Positions 17,689 to 26,083 of a stretch of DNA of 64,000 nt are shown piece by piece. A model generated the notes under the pieces. It was not told the origin of the DNA. It was given only the letters and a program-made list of their open reading frames with translations, and ran no database searches. The DNA is taken from NCBI RefSeq assembly GCF_900114875.1, contig NZ_FPKW01000005.1:62001-126000 (forward strand), written 5' to 3'. Made by a program: the position numbers and the translations under genes. Each line of letters starts with the position of its first letter. The first letter of the stretch is position 1. Source of the stretch: Chryseobacterium limigenitum (GTDB taxonomy: Bacteria; Bacteroidota; Bacteroidia; Flavobacteriales; Weeksellaceae).

Positions 17689-19215
17689 TTATCTTTTTCT
17701 TCCTCCCAAACCAAACATTCCTAAAATAGCTTTTGCCCCTTCACGCATCAAAGTACTGGTGAAAGTTCTTCCCGCCTGGCTTTGTAAGACTTGCTCGAAC
17801 ATTCCAGGTTCTTCTTTTACAGGTCTTGATTTTTGGGTCGGAGCAGAATTTTGGGCAGCCTGTTCCATTCTGCTTGTCAACATTTCGTAGGCAGACTCCT
17901 TGTTTATATCTTCCTGATATTTAGCAGCTAAACTAGAATTACTCACTAAATCAGCAACTTCAGAATCACTTAATACATCCATTCTGGATTCTGGGGAAAT
18001 TAAATAGGTATGAACCAACGGTGTAGGAATTCCTTTTTCATCTAAAGCGGTAATAAACGCTTCACCAATTCCCAGATTTTGAATTAAATTGGAAGCATTG
18101 TAAAATTCTGTTGTCGGATAATTTTCAACTGCTTTTGATATTTCTTTTTTATCTTTTGCTGTAAAACCTCTCAATGCGTGCTGGATTTTTAACCCTAATT
18201 GAGAAAGTACACTTTCAGGAACATCCCCCGGAATCTGAGTGATAAAATAAATACCAACTCCTTTAGAACGAATTAATTTTACCATCGTTTCAATTTGCGA
18301 AAGCAGAGCTTTTGAAGATTCATCAAACATCAAATGAGCCTCGTCAATGAATAAAACCAACTTCGGTTTCCCGCTGTCTCCCTCTTCCGGGAACGTCATA
18401 TAAATCTCAGCAAAAAGAGAAAGCATAAAAGTTGAAAATAATTGCGGTTTATTTTGAATATCAGCCACTCTCAAAATATTTACAACACCTTTCCCGTCTC
18501 TGGTTTCAAGCAGATCATGAACATCGAAACTAAGCTCACCGAAGAAATCTGCTGCTCCCTGCTGCTCCAAAGCAACAATTGATCTCAAAATAGCACCCAA
18601 AGAAGCCGGAGCAATTGAACCGTAATTAGCAGCTAGTTCCGCCTTCCCTTGCGCGTTATCTGTAACATATTGCAGAACCTTTTTCAGATCATTAAGATCA
18701 ATTAAAGGCAATCCTTTGTCGTCAGAATATTTAAAAACAATTGACATGATACTTTGCTGAGTATCATTTAATTCTAAAATTTTACTTAATAAAACAGGAC
18801 CAAATTCTGTAACTGTAGCTCTCAGCTTCACTCCTTTTCCTCCTGAAATTGTCATCAATTCTACCGGAAAAGCTTGTGGATTATACGGAAGCTGCGTTTT
18901 AGCATATCTTTCTTCAATAATAGGATTCATTTGTCCTGCTTCTGCAATCCCTGAGAAATCACCTTTGATATCCAAAACCAGAGACGGAACTCCCGCATGA
19001 GAAAGCTGCTCTGCAAAAACCTGCAATGTTTTGGTCTTACCCGTACCAGTCGCTCCCGCAATAAGTCCGTGTCTGTTGATTGTTTTTAAAGGAATGGTAA
19101 CGTTTATTTCTGATACCACTTCGCCCTCCAGCATTCCTTTTCCTAGTATAATATGTTCACCTTTTGGGGTATATCTGGGTGTTAATTCTTCAATAAATTT
19201 TGCTTTATCTGCCAT
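17689..19215 (-). CDS. HerA/DUF853-like ATPase
   Basis: This 508-residue ATPase has Walker A GATGTGKTKT near residues 53-62, preceded by a HerA-type LKTINRHGLIAG strand, and Walker B LVLFIDEAHLMFDE near 285. It also has a sensor segment (GVGIYFITQIPGDVPESVLS). It belongs to the DUF853/YjgR branch of HerA-FtsK-like ATPases, whose substrate is not established (DNA processing is presumed). A flexible Gln/Ser-rich linker precedes a conserved hydrophobic C-terminal tail (ILGMFGLGGRKR). Length is typical. Confidence 0.85.
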   Translation of the reverse strand: MADKAKFIEELTPRYTPKGEHIILGKGMLEGEVVSEINVTIPLKTINRHGLIAGATGTGKTKTLQVFAEQLSHAGVPSLVLDIKGDFSGIAEAGQMNPIIEERYAKTQLPYNPQAFPVELMTISGGKGVKLRATVTEFGPVLLSKILELNDTQQSIMSIVFKYSDDKGLPLIDLNDLKKVLQYVTDNAQGKAELAANYGSIAPASLGAILRSIVALEQQGAADFFGELSFDVHDLLETRDGKGVVNILRVADIQNKPQLFSTFMLSLFAEIYMTFPEEGDSGKPKLVLFIDEAHLMFDESSKALLSQIETMVKLIRSKGVGIYFITQIPGDVPESVLSQLGLKIQHALRGFTAKDKKEISKAVENYPTTEFYNASNLIQNLGIGEAFITALDEKGIPTPLVHTYLISPESRMDVLSDSEVADLVSNSSLAAKYQEDINKESAYEMLTSRMEQAAQNSAPTQKSRPVKEEPGMFEQVLQSQAGRTFTSTLMREGAKAILGMFGLGGRKR

Positions 19216-19522
19216 TTGTTCTTTTTTAACTTATAAATATAAAATTTTTTATAAAACTTTTAATCATCTAAAGAATATTCATGATTTAGTTCAGCTTCAA
19301 ATTTCTGTAAATTTTCCTTAAATTAGTCATGCTAATGAAGAAAATCAGACAGAGTATTTATTAAAAGTAAATTTCCATTTATGATTTTTTATAAATTAGA
19401 CTAAATAAAAACTTTATAGATTTACTCTATTATTATCGATATTTTATTTTATCCTGTTTTTTAAAAATAAAACACGATTTTTGTAGATTGAATAATAACA
19501 ACAAAATTGTTAAAAAATTAAG
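19216..19522. other. 307-bp divergent intergenic region
   Basis: This lies between the HerA-like gene (minus) and the MBL-rhodanese gene (plus). It is very AT-rich. A plus-strand GATTTTTG box about 40 bases before the MBL start is a weak -7 candidate. No gene, tRNA or stable hairpin is evident. Confidence 0.4.
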
Positions 19523-20932
19523 ATGAAAGTTGAACAAATATATACAGGCTGCCTTGCTCAAGGGGCATATTATATAGTATCAGAAAATGAAGCTGTAATT
19601 ATAGATCCATTAAGAGAAGTTAAACCTTATTTGGATCGCCTTGAAAAAGACGATGTAACTTTAAAATATATTTTTGAGACCCATTTCCATGCAGATTTTG
19701 TTTCAGGACATTTGGATCTAAGTAAGAAAACGGGAGCTCCAATCGTTTACGGCCCGACTGCTAATCCCAATTTTGAAGCGATCATTGCAGAAGACAATCA
19801 GGTCTTCGAGATCGGAAAAGTAAAAATCAAGGCTTTACACACTCCTGGTCATACGATGGAAAGCACAACCTATCTTTTAATTGATGAAAATGGTGTTGAA
19901 ACTGCAATTTTCACAGGAGACACATTATTTCTAGGAGATGTAGGAAGACCTGATTTGGCTCAAAAAGCAACCAGTCTTACTCAGGAAGATCTTGCCGGAA
20001 TTTTATATGAAAGTTTACACAGCAAAATACTTCCATTAGACGACAGCATTACAGTTTATCCGGCTCATGGAGCAGGTTCAGCGTGTGGGAAAAATATGCA
20101 GAAAGAGACGGTTGATATTTTGGGGAATCAAAAAAGAACCAATTACGCACTAAATCAGCCGGATAAAGAATCTTTTATCAGAGAAGTTTTAGACGGATTA
20201 ACTGCTCCTCCAAAATATTTCGGAATGAATGTAGCCTTAAACAAAGGAGGTTACGAAAGCCTTGATGATGTTATGGATAAAGGATTAACCCCTGTCTCTG
20301 TAGAAGATTTCGAAAGCTTTGCAGAAGAAACGGGCGCTTTAATTTTAGATACAAGAGGGGCTGCCGATTTCCAGAAAGGATTTATTCCAAATTCTATTAA
20401 TATCGGATTAAAAGGAGATTTCGCGCCTTGGGTCGGGACTTTGATCGTAGATGTAAAACATCCTTTATTATTGGTTTCTGATGAAGGAACGGAAGAAGAA
20501 GTAATCACAAGGCTAAGCAGAGTTGGGTTTGATAACGTTTTAGGATATCTGAAAGGAGGTTTTGATTCCTGGAAAAACTCAGACAAAGAAATTGATGAAG
20601 TAACAAGAATTTCACCTGCCGAATTTGCTGAGCAATTTAATGAAAAAACAAAAGTAATCGACGTAAGAAAACTTGGAGAATACTCTGCGGAACATATTGA
20701 CAACGCTTACAACAAACCACTAGATACCATCAGTGATTGGGTAAGTACAATCGATGATTCTGAACATTTCTTCCTACATTGTGCAGGAGGTTACAGAAGC
20801 ATGATCGCAGCAAGCATCCTTAATTCACACGGAATCAGAAACTTTACTGAAATAGAAGGAGGTTTCAACGGAATCAAAAAAACTGAAAAATTTCCAACTT
20901 CAGACTTCGTTTGTCAATCAAAAACATTGTAA
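19523..20932 (+). CDS. MBL-fold hydrolase fused to two rhodanese domains
   Basis: This 469-residue protein starts with a glyoxalase-II-type metallo-beta-lactamase domain. It has THFHADFVSGH near residues 53-63, HTPGHTMES, GDTLFLGDVGRPD and YPAHGAG, the pattern of persulfide dioxygenases. Two rhodanese domains follow from about residue 255. The first has lost its catalytic Cys (LLLVSDEGTEEE) while the second keeps it (FLHCAGGYRSM). Such proteins oxidise glutathione or low-molecular persulfides and pass sulfur on. It leads an apparent operon with a rhodanese lipoprotein (10 bp later) and a thioredoxin. Confidence 0.88.
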   Translation: MKVEQIYTGCLAQGAYYIVSENEAVIIDPLREVKPYLDRLEKDDVTLKYIFETHFHADFVSGHLDLSKKTGAPIVYGPTANPNFEAIIAEDNQVFEIGKVKIKALHTPGHTMESTTYLLIDENGVETAIFTGDTLFLGDVGRPDLAQKATSLTQEDLAGILYESLHSKILPLDDSITVYPAHGAGSACGKNMQKETVDILGNQKRTNYALNQPDKESFIREVLDGLTAPPKYFGMNVALNKGGYESLDDVMDKGLTPVSVEDFESFAEETGALILDTRGAADFQKGFIPNSINIGLKGDFAPWVGTLIVDVKHPLLLVSDEGTEEEVITRLSRVGFDNVLGYLKGGFDSWKNSDKEIDEVTRISPAEFAEQFNEKTKVIDVRKLGEYSAEHIDNAYNKPLDTISDWVSTIDDSEHFFLHCAGGYRSMIAASILNSHGIRNFTEIEGGFNGIKKTEKFPTSDFVCQSKTL

Positions 20933-20942
20933 GATTTTAAAT

Positions 20943-21308
20943 ATGAAAAATAAATTTCTCGGATTAATTATTATATCAATTTTTGCATTAACTGCATGTA
21001 AAACAGCAGCAACCGCAGACGTTTCGAACACAAGCATCAGAAAAATAATTAACAATCCGGATGTTACTTTGGTTGACGTAAGGACGCCGGAACAATTTGC
21101 AGGAGGATCAGCAAACAACGCCATCAACATTCCTTTAGCTGAAATTATAAGCAATCCGACATCTCTGAAAGGCAAAAAAGTAGTTGTTTTCTGTAATAAA
21201 GGAGTACAAGCCGATGAAGCCGTTAAGATCTTAAAGAAAAATGGGGTTGAAGTTTATGACGGAACGAGTTGGAAAAATGTAAAAGGCATCCAGGACTCTA
21301 GTCTTTAA
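20943..21308 (+). CDS. rhodanese-like lipoprotein
   Basis: This 121-residue protein has a lipoprotein signal (GLIIISIFALTAC, Cys 19) and a single compact rhodanese domain (VTLVDVRTPEQFAGG, INIPLAE, VVFCNKGVQADEA) with the catalytic Cys in VFCNKG. It is probably anchored in the periplasm and transfers sulfane sulfur. It lies 10 bp after the MBL-rhodanese gene and 31 bp before the thioredoxin, so one transcript is likely. Confidence 0.85.
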   Translation: MKNKFLGLIIISIFALTACKTAATADVSNTSIRKIINNPDVTLVDVRTPEQFAGGSANNAINIPLAEIISNPTSLKGKKVVVFCNKGVQADEAVKILKKNGVEVYDGTSWKNVKGIQDSSL

Positions 21309-21339
21309 ATATTTAAACGTTGAACTAAAACCAAAAACT

Positions 21340-21639
21340 ATGTCACAAAAATTTCAAGAACTTATTGAATCCGAAAGACCGGTATTGATAGACTTTTTTG
21401 CAACCTGGTGTCAACCATGTAAAGTTCAGTCTTCGGTTTTAAATACGGTAAAAGAAAATGTAGGCCAAGGAGCCAGAATTATAAAAATAGATGTTGATCA
21501 ATATCCTGCTATTGCCTCTCAATACGGAGTGCGTGGAGTTCCGACATTAGCCATCTTCAAAAACGGAGAATTGCTTTGGAAAGAAAGTGGCGTGCATGAT
21601 GTGAATACGTTGACTCAACTTTTAAAACAATATGAATAG
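21340..21639 (+). CDS. thioredoxin family protein
   Basis: This 99-residue thioredoxin has the active site WCQPC near residues 23-27 (canonical is WCGPC) and the cis-Pro loop RGVPTLAIF. No signal peptide, hence cytoplasmic. It closes the sulfur operon and is followed by a strong terminator. It may reduce persulfides or sulfenylated intermediates made by its neighbours; that role is inference from context. Confidence 0.9.
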   Translation: MSQKFQELIESERPVLIDFFATWCQPCKVQSSVLNTVKENVGQGARIIKIDVDQYPAIASQYGVRGVPTLAIFKNGELLWKESGVHDVNTLTQLLKQYE

Positions 21640-21664
21640 AACTGTGACTTTTCACAGTTTTTTT
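21640..21664 (+). terminator. intrinsic terminator of the sulfur operon
   Basis: AACTGTGA pairs with TCACAGTT across a 4-base loop and is followed by a T tract directly after the thioredoxin stop. Confidence 0.85.
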
Positions 21665-21672
21665 TATTTTAA

Positions 21673-21778
21673 ACCACAGATTACACGGATTTACACAGAT
21701 GTTTGCGCTTTAGTATTTAATTATTTGTTTATTAAAAATATACATAAATATCTGTGTGAATTTGTGAAAATCTGTGGT
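21673..21778. repeat. inverted repeat of the ACACAGAT family, copy 2
   Basis: Arms 21673-21700 (ACCACAGATTACACGGATTT...) and 21750-21778 (ATCTGTGTGAATTTGTGAAA...) are reverse complements with a few changes, around a 49-bp loop. It is homologous to 5594-5668. It lies between the convergent thioredoxin and nitrilase genes. Confidence 0.7.
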
Positions 21779-21787
21779 CATAATAAC

Positions 21788-22540
21788 TTAAAATTCAATT
21801 GAAAAAGAGTCTCTATCATTCAAAAACTGAAAATGTTTTCTAAAATCATTTAATTCATTCATATCTAATTCTGCGGAAACGATATTTCCATTCTTCACAG
21901 AAATTTCTTTTCCATCCGCAAAAAAACAATGCGAACTTTCCTGATAAAACAAATCATTACCATCTGTCCCGATTCTGTTTAAACCAAAAACAAAAGATAA
22001 ATTTTCAATAGCACGAGCTTTTAGAAGATGTTCCCAAGCTCCTACCCTTTTTTCAGGCCAATTCGCAACATATAAAATGGCATCATAATCATCATTATTT
22101 CTTGCAAAAACCGGAAAACGAAGATCATAACAAACCTGCAACAAAAATCGAATTCCTTTATAATTAACAATAATCCTTTCCTTTCCGGGAGTATAAACTT
22201 TATCCTCTCCAGAAAAGGAAAACAAATGTCTTTTATCGTAAAAAACAACCTCAGAATCCGGCTTAACGAAATACATCCTGTTATAGAAATTCCCGTCCTC
22301 TTCCACAGGAGCACTTCCGCAAAATGCAGCATTCTTTTCTTTAGACAATTTCTTTAAAAATGCTAAAGATTCTCCATTTCTATCTGAAACTTCAGAAGCA
22401 TCCATGCAAAAACCTGTTGGAAACATTTCCGGTAAAAGAAATAAATCGGCTTCAATATTTTCAAATTCCTTTTCAATCAATTGAAAATTTCCATCTTTAT
22501 TTTTCCAGATGATATCTAAATTTAACCCTGTAATCTTCAT
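21788..22540 (-). CDS. nitrilase-superfamily amidohydrolase (omega-amidase type)
   Basis: This 250-residue hydrolase has the catalytic triad Glu (LPEMFPTGF), Lys (YDKRHLFSF) and Cys (QVCYDLRFPVF), and the NWPEKR segment typical of YafV/NIT2-type omega-amidases, which deamidate alpha-ketoglutaramate or ketosuccinamate. An upstream in-frame ATG would add 29 residues (LLLKNIRIKNRTEING...) that do not belong to the fold. The start at MKITGLNLDIIWK is preferred because family members begin with this strand. Confidence 0.88.
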   Translation of the reverse strand: MKITGLNLDIIWKNKDGNFQLIEKEFENIEADLFLLPEMFPTGFCMDASEVSDRNGESLAFLKKLSKEKNAAFCGSAPVEEDGNFYNRMYFVKPDSEVVFYDKRHLFSFSGEDKVYTPGKERIIVNYKGIRFLLQVCYDLRFPVFARNNDDYDAILYVANWPEKRVGAWEHLLKARAIENLSFVFGLNRIGTDGNDLFYQESSHCFFADGKEISVKNGNIVSAELDMNELNDFRKHFQFLNDRDSFSIEF

Positions 22541-22643
22541 AAACTTTGTTAAATAACTTCCATAAAAATACGATTTTCCGTTGATTTCGGTTCTATTTTT
22601 GATGCGGATATTTTTTAGTAATAACATCGAAAAAGTAAAATTT

Positions 22644-23084
22644 ATGAAGAAATTGGTTTTTATGTTTATGTTAGTATTGGGTGGAGCCTTAGTGAACGCG
22701 CAGGCCTACACCGGAAAAGGAGATCAGAAAATCCAATTGGGATTGAGTGCTTGGGGATATGGAACAGGAGTTACAGGAACTTATGATTATGGTTTAAACA
22801 AACTGATTTCAGTTGGGGGAGGTTTGAACGCCTATTTTAATGGATATAAAGACGATGATAAAGACAACCGTGTTTTCATCTTCGGAAGATTAAATTTTCA
22901 CCTGCGTGAAGCATTAGATCTGCCAGAAAAACTGGATATTTATCCCGGTGTAGATGTCGGAGTTCTCGGAAAAGACTTTGGAATCGGTGCTCACATTGGC
23001 GCAAGATACTTTTTCACAGAGAAAATCGGGGTATTTGCAGAAGTAGGAAACAATGGCAGTCTCGGAGTTTCGCTCAATTTGTAG
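22644..23084 (+). CDS. secreted outer-membrane-like protein (DUF6646-like)
   Basis: This 146-residue protein has a clean signal (KKLVFMFMLVLGGALVNAQ) and alternating strands rich in Gly and aromatics (GTYDYGLNKLISVGGGLNAY, HIGARYFFTEKIGVFAEVG), as in small outer-membrane barrels. The AYTGKGDQKIQLG start resembles the flavobacterial family annotated DUF6646. An earlier in-frame ATG (22581) would put 21 unsuitable residues before the signal, so the later start is chosen. Confidence 0.7.
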   Translation: MKKLVFMFMLVLGGALVNAQAYTGKGDQKIQLGLSAWGYGTGVTGTYDYGLNKLISVGGGLNAYFNGYKDDDKDNRVFIFGRLNFHLREALDLPEKLDIYPGVDVGVLGKDFGIGAHIGARYFFTEKIGVFAEVGNNGSLGVSLNL

Positions 23085-23102
23085 AAAATAGTCTGAATAT
23101 AT

Positions 23103-23131
23103 GACAAAGCTTCTCGTTTCGGGGGGCTTTT
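23103..23131 (+). terminator. intrinsic terminator before rseP
   Basis: AAGCTTCTC pairs with GGGGGGCTT (several G-T pairs) around a GTTTC loop, followed by six T. Confidence 0.6.
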
Positions 23132-23134
23132 TTA

Positions 23135-23165
23135 TTTGGCATAGTTTTGATAATTGTTACCTTTG
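23135..23165 (+). promoter_or_regulatory. rseP promoter
   Basis: TTTG (23135-23138) lies 19 bases before TACCTTTG (23158-23165), which matches the Bacteroidetes consensus and sits 23 bases before the rseP ATG. Confidence 0.65.
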
Positions 23166-23188
23166 CAAATTAAATCTAAATTTTATTA

Positions 23189-24544
23189 ATGGAATTAGCA
23201 ATCAAGATTTTCCAGTTTATCTTAAGCATCTCTATTTTAGTGGTTCTTCATGAGCTTGGACACTTTTTACCCGCAAAATACTTTAAAACCAAGGTAGAAA
23301 AATTCTATCTGTTTTTTGATCCATGGTTCTCAATAGCAAAGAAAAAAATCGGTGAAACAGAATACGGTATCGGATGGCTTCCTTTCGGAGGTTATGTGAA
23401 AATTGCCGGAATGGTAGACGAAAGTATGGATACCGAGCAATTGAAGCAACCAGCTCAACCTTGGGAATTCAGAGCAAAACCGGCTTGGCAGAGATTGATC
23501 ATCATGTTGGGCGGAGTTACGGTAAACTTTTTCTTGGCTTGGTTAATTTACACCTGTCTATCTCTTTTTAACGGAGAAACGTATACAGACCTTACAAAAT
23601 TTGAAAACGGAGTTGAAGTAACAGAAGCCGGTAGAAAAATGGGCTTCCAAAATGGTGATAAAATCATCAGTATCGACGGAAAACCAAATGAAAGACTAGA
23701 AAATGCTTCTATTAACATCCTTTTAGGTGATAATGTAACTGTTTTAAGAGATGGTAAAGAAGTTACTTTCCCTGTAAATACTGACGGTGTTGCAGAAGTT
23801 CTTAAACAAAAAGAAGCAAAATTATACATCAGCCCAAGAATCCCAATGGTTATTGATTCTTTGGCAACTCCATCTTCTAAAGCATCCGGCTTGGCTGTTG
23901 GTGATAAAGTTGTTGGAATTAATGGTCAAAAAGTTTCTTTCTTTGATCAGGTAAGTTCTGTTTTAAGTCAAAATAAAGGAAAAACAATTTCTGTTGATGT
24001 TGAAAGAAACGGAGCAGTTCAAACAATTCCTACAGTTTCTGTTGATAAAAACGGAAAACTAGGTGTAAAAATTGACGCTAAAAATCTTGCTAAATCAATT
24101 ACTACCAATAAACAATATTCTTTCGGAGAATCTATTCCTAGAGGATTCACAAGAACTATTGAAGCATTAACAATGCAGGTTAAGCAGTTCAAAATCATGT
24201 TTAACTCTAAGGTTCAAGGGTATAAAAATGTTGGAGGACCAATTGCAATCGTTAAAAACATGCCTGTAAATAAAGCAGCGGACGGAAGTATCGGGATCAA
24301 CTGGCCGGCTTTCTGGAGTTTTACAGCAATGTTCTCTGTTTGGTTAGCATTTCTGAACTTAATTCCTATCCCTGGATTAGATGGTGGGCACGTAATTTTC
24401 ACTTTATATGAAATTATTGTAGGAAAACCAGTACCACAAAAAGTTTTAGAGAATGCACAAATGATTGGTGTTATCTTCCTGTTAGGCTTAATGTTACTGA
24501 TTTTCGGAAGTGATATCTTCAAAGTATTCACGGGAAAATTATAG
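23189..24544 (+). CDS. rseP: site-2 intramembrane metalloprotease RseP
   Basis: This 451-residue membrane protease has the zinc motif HELGH at residues 21-25 in the first helix and the second catalytic motif NLIPIPGLDGGH near residue 390. Two PDZ-like regions lie between (about 140-200 and 215-290; GFQNGDKIISIDGKP, ASGLAVGDKVVGINGQK). It performs the second cut of anti-sigma factors or cleaves remnant signal peptides in the inner membrane. The HELGHFLPAKYF form is normal for Bacteroidetes. The gene is monocistronic and upstream of the tRNA-Asn gene. Confidence 0.94.
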   Translation: MELAIKIFQFILSISILVVLHELGHFLPAKYFKTKVEKFYLFFDPWFSIAKKKIGETEYGIGWLPFGGYVKIAGMVDESMDTEQLKQPAQPWEFRAKPAWQRLIIMLGGVTVNFFLAWLIYTCLSLFNGETYTDLTKFENGVEVTEAGRKMGFQNGDKIISIDGKPNERLENASINILLGDNVTVLRDGKEVTFPVNTDGVAEVLKQKEAKLYISPRIPMVIDSLATPSSKASGLAVGDKVVGINGQKVSFFDQVSSVLSQNKGKTISVDVERNGAVQTIPTVSVDKNGKLGVKIDAKNLAKSITTNKQYSFGESIPRGFTRTIEALTMQVKQFKIMFNSKVQGYKNVGGPIAIVKNMPVNKAADGSIGINWPAFWSFTAMFSVWLAFLNLIPIPGLDGGHVIFTLYEIIVGKPVPQKVLENAQMIGVIFLLGLMLLIFGSDIFKVFTGKL

Positions 24545-24571
24545 AAATATTTAAAATATTTTTAAAAAAAC

Positions 24572-24602
24572 TTGCATGGTATAAATATCAGTCCTATATT
24601 TG
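24572..24602 (+). promoter_or_regulatory. promoter of tRNA-Asn copy 1
   Basis: TTG (24572-24574), a 20-base spacer and TATATTTG (24595-24602). The second tRNA-Asn gene has the same spacing and the same -7 box. Confidence 0.75.
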
Positions 24603-24624
24603 CACCACTTAAAAATAAGGACAG

Positions 24625-24698
24625 TCCTCCTTAGCTCAGTTGGTTAGAGCATCTGACTGTTAATCAGAGGGTCCTTGGTTCGAGCCCAAGAGGAGGAG
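24625..24698 (+). tRNA. tRNA-Asn (GTT), copy 1, element integration target
   Basis: A 74-base cloverleaf: acceptor TCCTCCT / AGGAGGA, D-arm TTAGCTCAGTTGGTTAGAGC, anticodon stem TCTGA / TCAGA with loop CTGTTAA (anticodon GTT) and T-arm CTTGG-TTCGAGC-CCAAG. No CCA is encoded. Its last 43 bases plus one form the left attachment core of the integrated element, so the 3' half is element-supplied after integration. Sequence is identical to copy 2 at 44246-44319. Confidence 0.97.
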
Positions 24699-24699
24699 C
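24656..24699 (+). repeat. attL core, 44-bp direct repeat
   Basis: Identical to 43250-43293. It covers the anticodon loop to the 3' end of tRNA-Asn plus one base. Identity stops on the left at the base before ACTGTTAATC and on the right after GGAGGAGC. Confidence 0.9.
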
Positions 24700-24709
24700 T
24701 GAAAATCAG

Positions 24710-24744
24710 AGAGTTACAGAATCGAAAACTGTAACTCTTTTTTA
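24710..24744 (+). terminator. element-borne terminator behind tRNA-Asn copy 1
   Basis: AGAGTTACAG pairs with CTGTAACTCT, followed by T6. The host-side sequence behind attR has a hairpin with the same core (43305-43337), so integration restores a terminator to the tRNA transcript. Confidence 0.8.
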
Positions 24745-24822
24745 TTTGCACAAAATTTGCATAAAAATTTAGCATTTTTAATATTTTTCTTCATATTCTA
24801 TTTGCATAATCCTTGCACAAAG
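24744..24822 (+). repeat. left-end TTTGCAT/C repeats, probable integrase arm sites
   Basis: Copies of TTTGCACAAA or TTTGCATAAA begin at 24745, 24757, 24801 and 24812. The 26-bp block 24744-24769 is identical and co-oriented with 43101-43126 near the other end. Repeated short sites just inside both att cores are what arm-type sites of tyrosine integrases look like. Confidence 0.6.
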
Positions 24823-24842
24823 TCCAAAATTTTACTTTTTGT

Positions 24843-25373
24843 TTAAGCTCGGAAATAATATCCATCACTCGAATAATAATCATACATTAAATTTCTTGCT
24901 GTAGCTTCCCAATCAATATAAATAAAGTTCGGCAGGCTTTCTGGAATACTTTCTTCTAACATATATTGGGCAAATGTTTCATCGTCTGAATACTCACCCA
25001 CATAATAGTTCATTACACCATCACAAACACTTGAAAAATCCATTTTCCCAACACAATCAACATAAGATTCAAAAACTTCAATATCATAGCTAGAATCGTT
25101 TATTTGCTCGGCTATTTCATATATCTCTTTGGAAATATAACTTTCTCCAATTAATCCTAATTTTTCAAAAAAAGAACAATGTTCATAATCCTGAAACATA
25201 AATTCTGGCTCAGATTCATCAGAATGTAGTTCATACATCGCTGTAAGTAGTTCATCATAGTCTGAATAATCAGAAAGATTTAACCATTTGCAATAAAGGC
25301 TTCCGTTGTTGTACTTCTGATAAGTTCCTACATAGATACTACAAGAATCAAGACAATTTTGTAAATTTGTCAT
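24843..25373 (-). CDS. ardA: antirestriction protein ArdA
   Basis: This 176-residue, very acidic protein matches ArdA: SIYVGTYQKYNNGSLYCKWLNL at the start, ELHSDESEPEFMFQDYE near residues 48-66 and an acidic C-terminal half (VGEYSDDETFAQYMLEES). ArdA is a DNA mimic that occupies the DNA-binding site of type I restriction enzymes and lets incoming elements survive. It is the leftmost gene of the element, with a structured 5' leader (25411-25446). Confidence 0.9.
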   Translation of the reverse strand: MTNLQNCLDSCSIYVGTYQKYNNGSLYCKWLNLSDYSDYDELLTAMYELHSDESEPEFMFQDYEHCSFFEKLGLIGESYISKEIYEIAEQINDSSYDIEVFESYVDCVGKMDFSSVCDGVMNYYVGEYSDDETFAQYMLEESIPESLPNFIYIDWEATARNLMYDYYSSDGYYFRA

Positions 25374-26083
25374 GTTGATAAGTTTTAGGTATTTTAAAAT
25401 TTATTGATGTTGCCTATCGTGTTCGTAGCACTTTAGGCATTTTTTATATATTATTGTGAGAATCTATACAGAAAAAAGAACCTGAAACAATTCTTTGACA
25501 TATTAACAAAGTCAATATTCATGCCAATTGACAGAGATTTTAACTTTGAAATTAAAGTTTTTAAAATATTTTTAAACACAAACCGCACAAACAAAAAACT
25601 GTCACAAAAGCTAACAATAAAACATACAGTTTGAAGAGTATTATCAGTACAAAAGAGTAAGCGGAAAATAAAACCAGATCTACAAAAACCAAACATAGCA
25701 AAACAACTGTATGAGAAAAAGTTTGACAGCTGGTAGGGGCTACCCAAAAAAGAACTTCGGAGGGATGCTGACTAGAGATAGTAGGTTACGTCTGTACACT
25801 CATTATATTTTTTGGTGTTAATTTGTTATAAATTCTACTATAAGGAGCATTTGATTTTTTTAGAGAGATTAGGTGGGGGTACTTTTGAGCACTGGGATTC
25901 ACCATCTTATTTGCTTATTCAAAATAATATGATGTATACCTTTTCAGTCGATTATTGTTATATATCAGTATAAATCAACTGTCAAATTGTAAGGAAAACA
26001 CTCATGATGTACGGTATAACAGTACTCTTTGCCATATTTATTATGGTGATAAAGAGCTTGATTAAGTTTAGCGAAAACTATCA
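25374..26083. other. 710-bp region without a credible gene
   Basis: A hairpin at 25411-25446 (TGCCTA ... TAGGCA with inner GTG/CAC) lies in the probable ardA leader; read on the plus strand it ends in T6 and could also act as a terminator. A second small hairpin, GGTAG-GGG-CTACC, is near 25732. Open frames of 60-98 codons here are Phe- and Ser-rich and look random. The right end holds no gene start for the minus-strand gene ending at 26084. This may be where a transfer or replication origin lies, but I cannot identify one. Confidence 0.4.

Noticed and set aside
25451..25747. 98-codon minus-strand frame in the gap after ardA
   Set aside because: Phe- and Ser-rich with no domain, no leader and no neighbour on the strand; composition looks like random AT-rich DNA.
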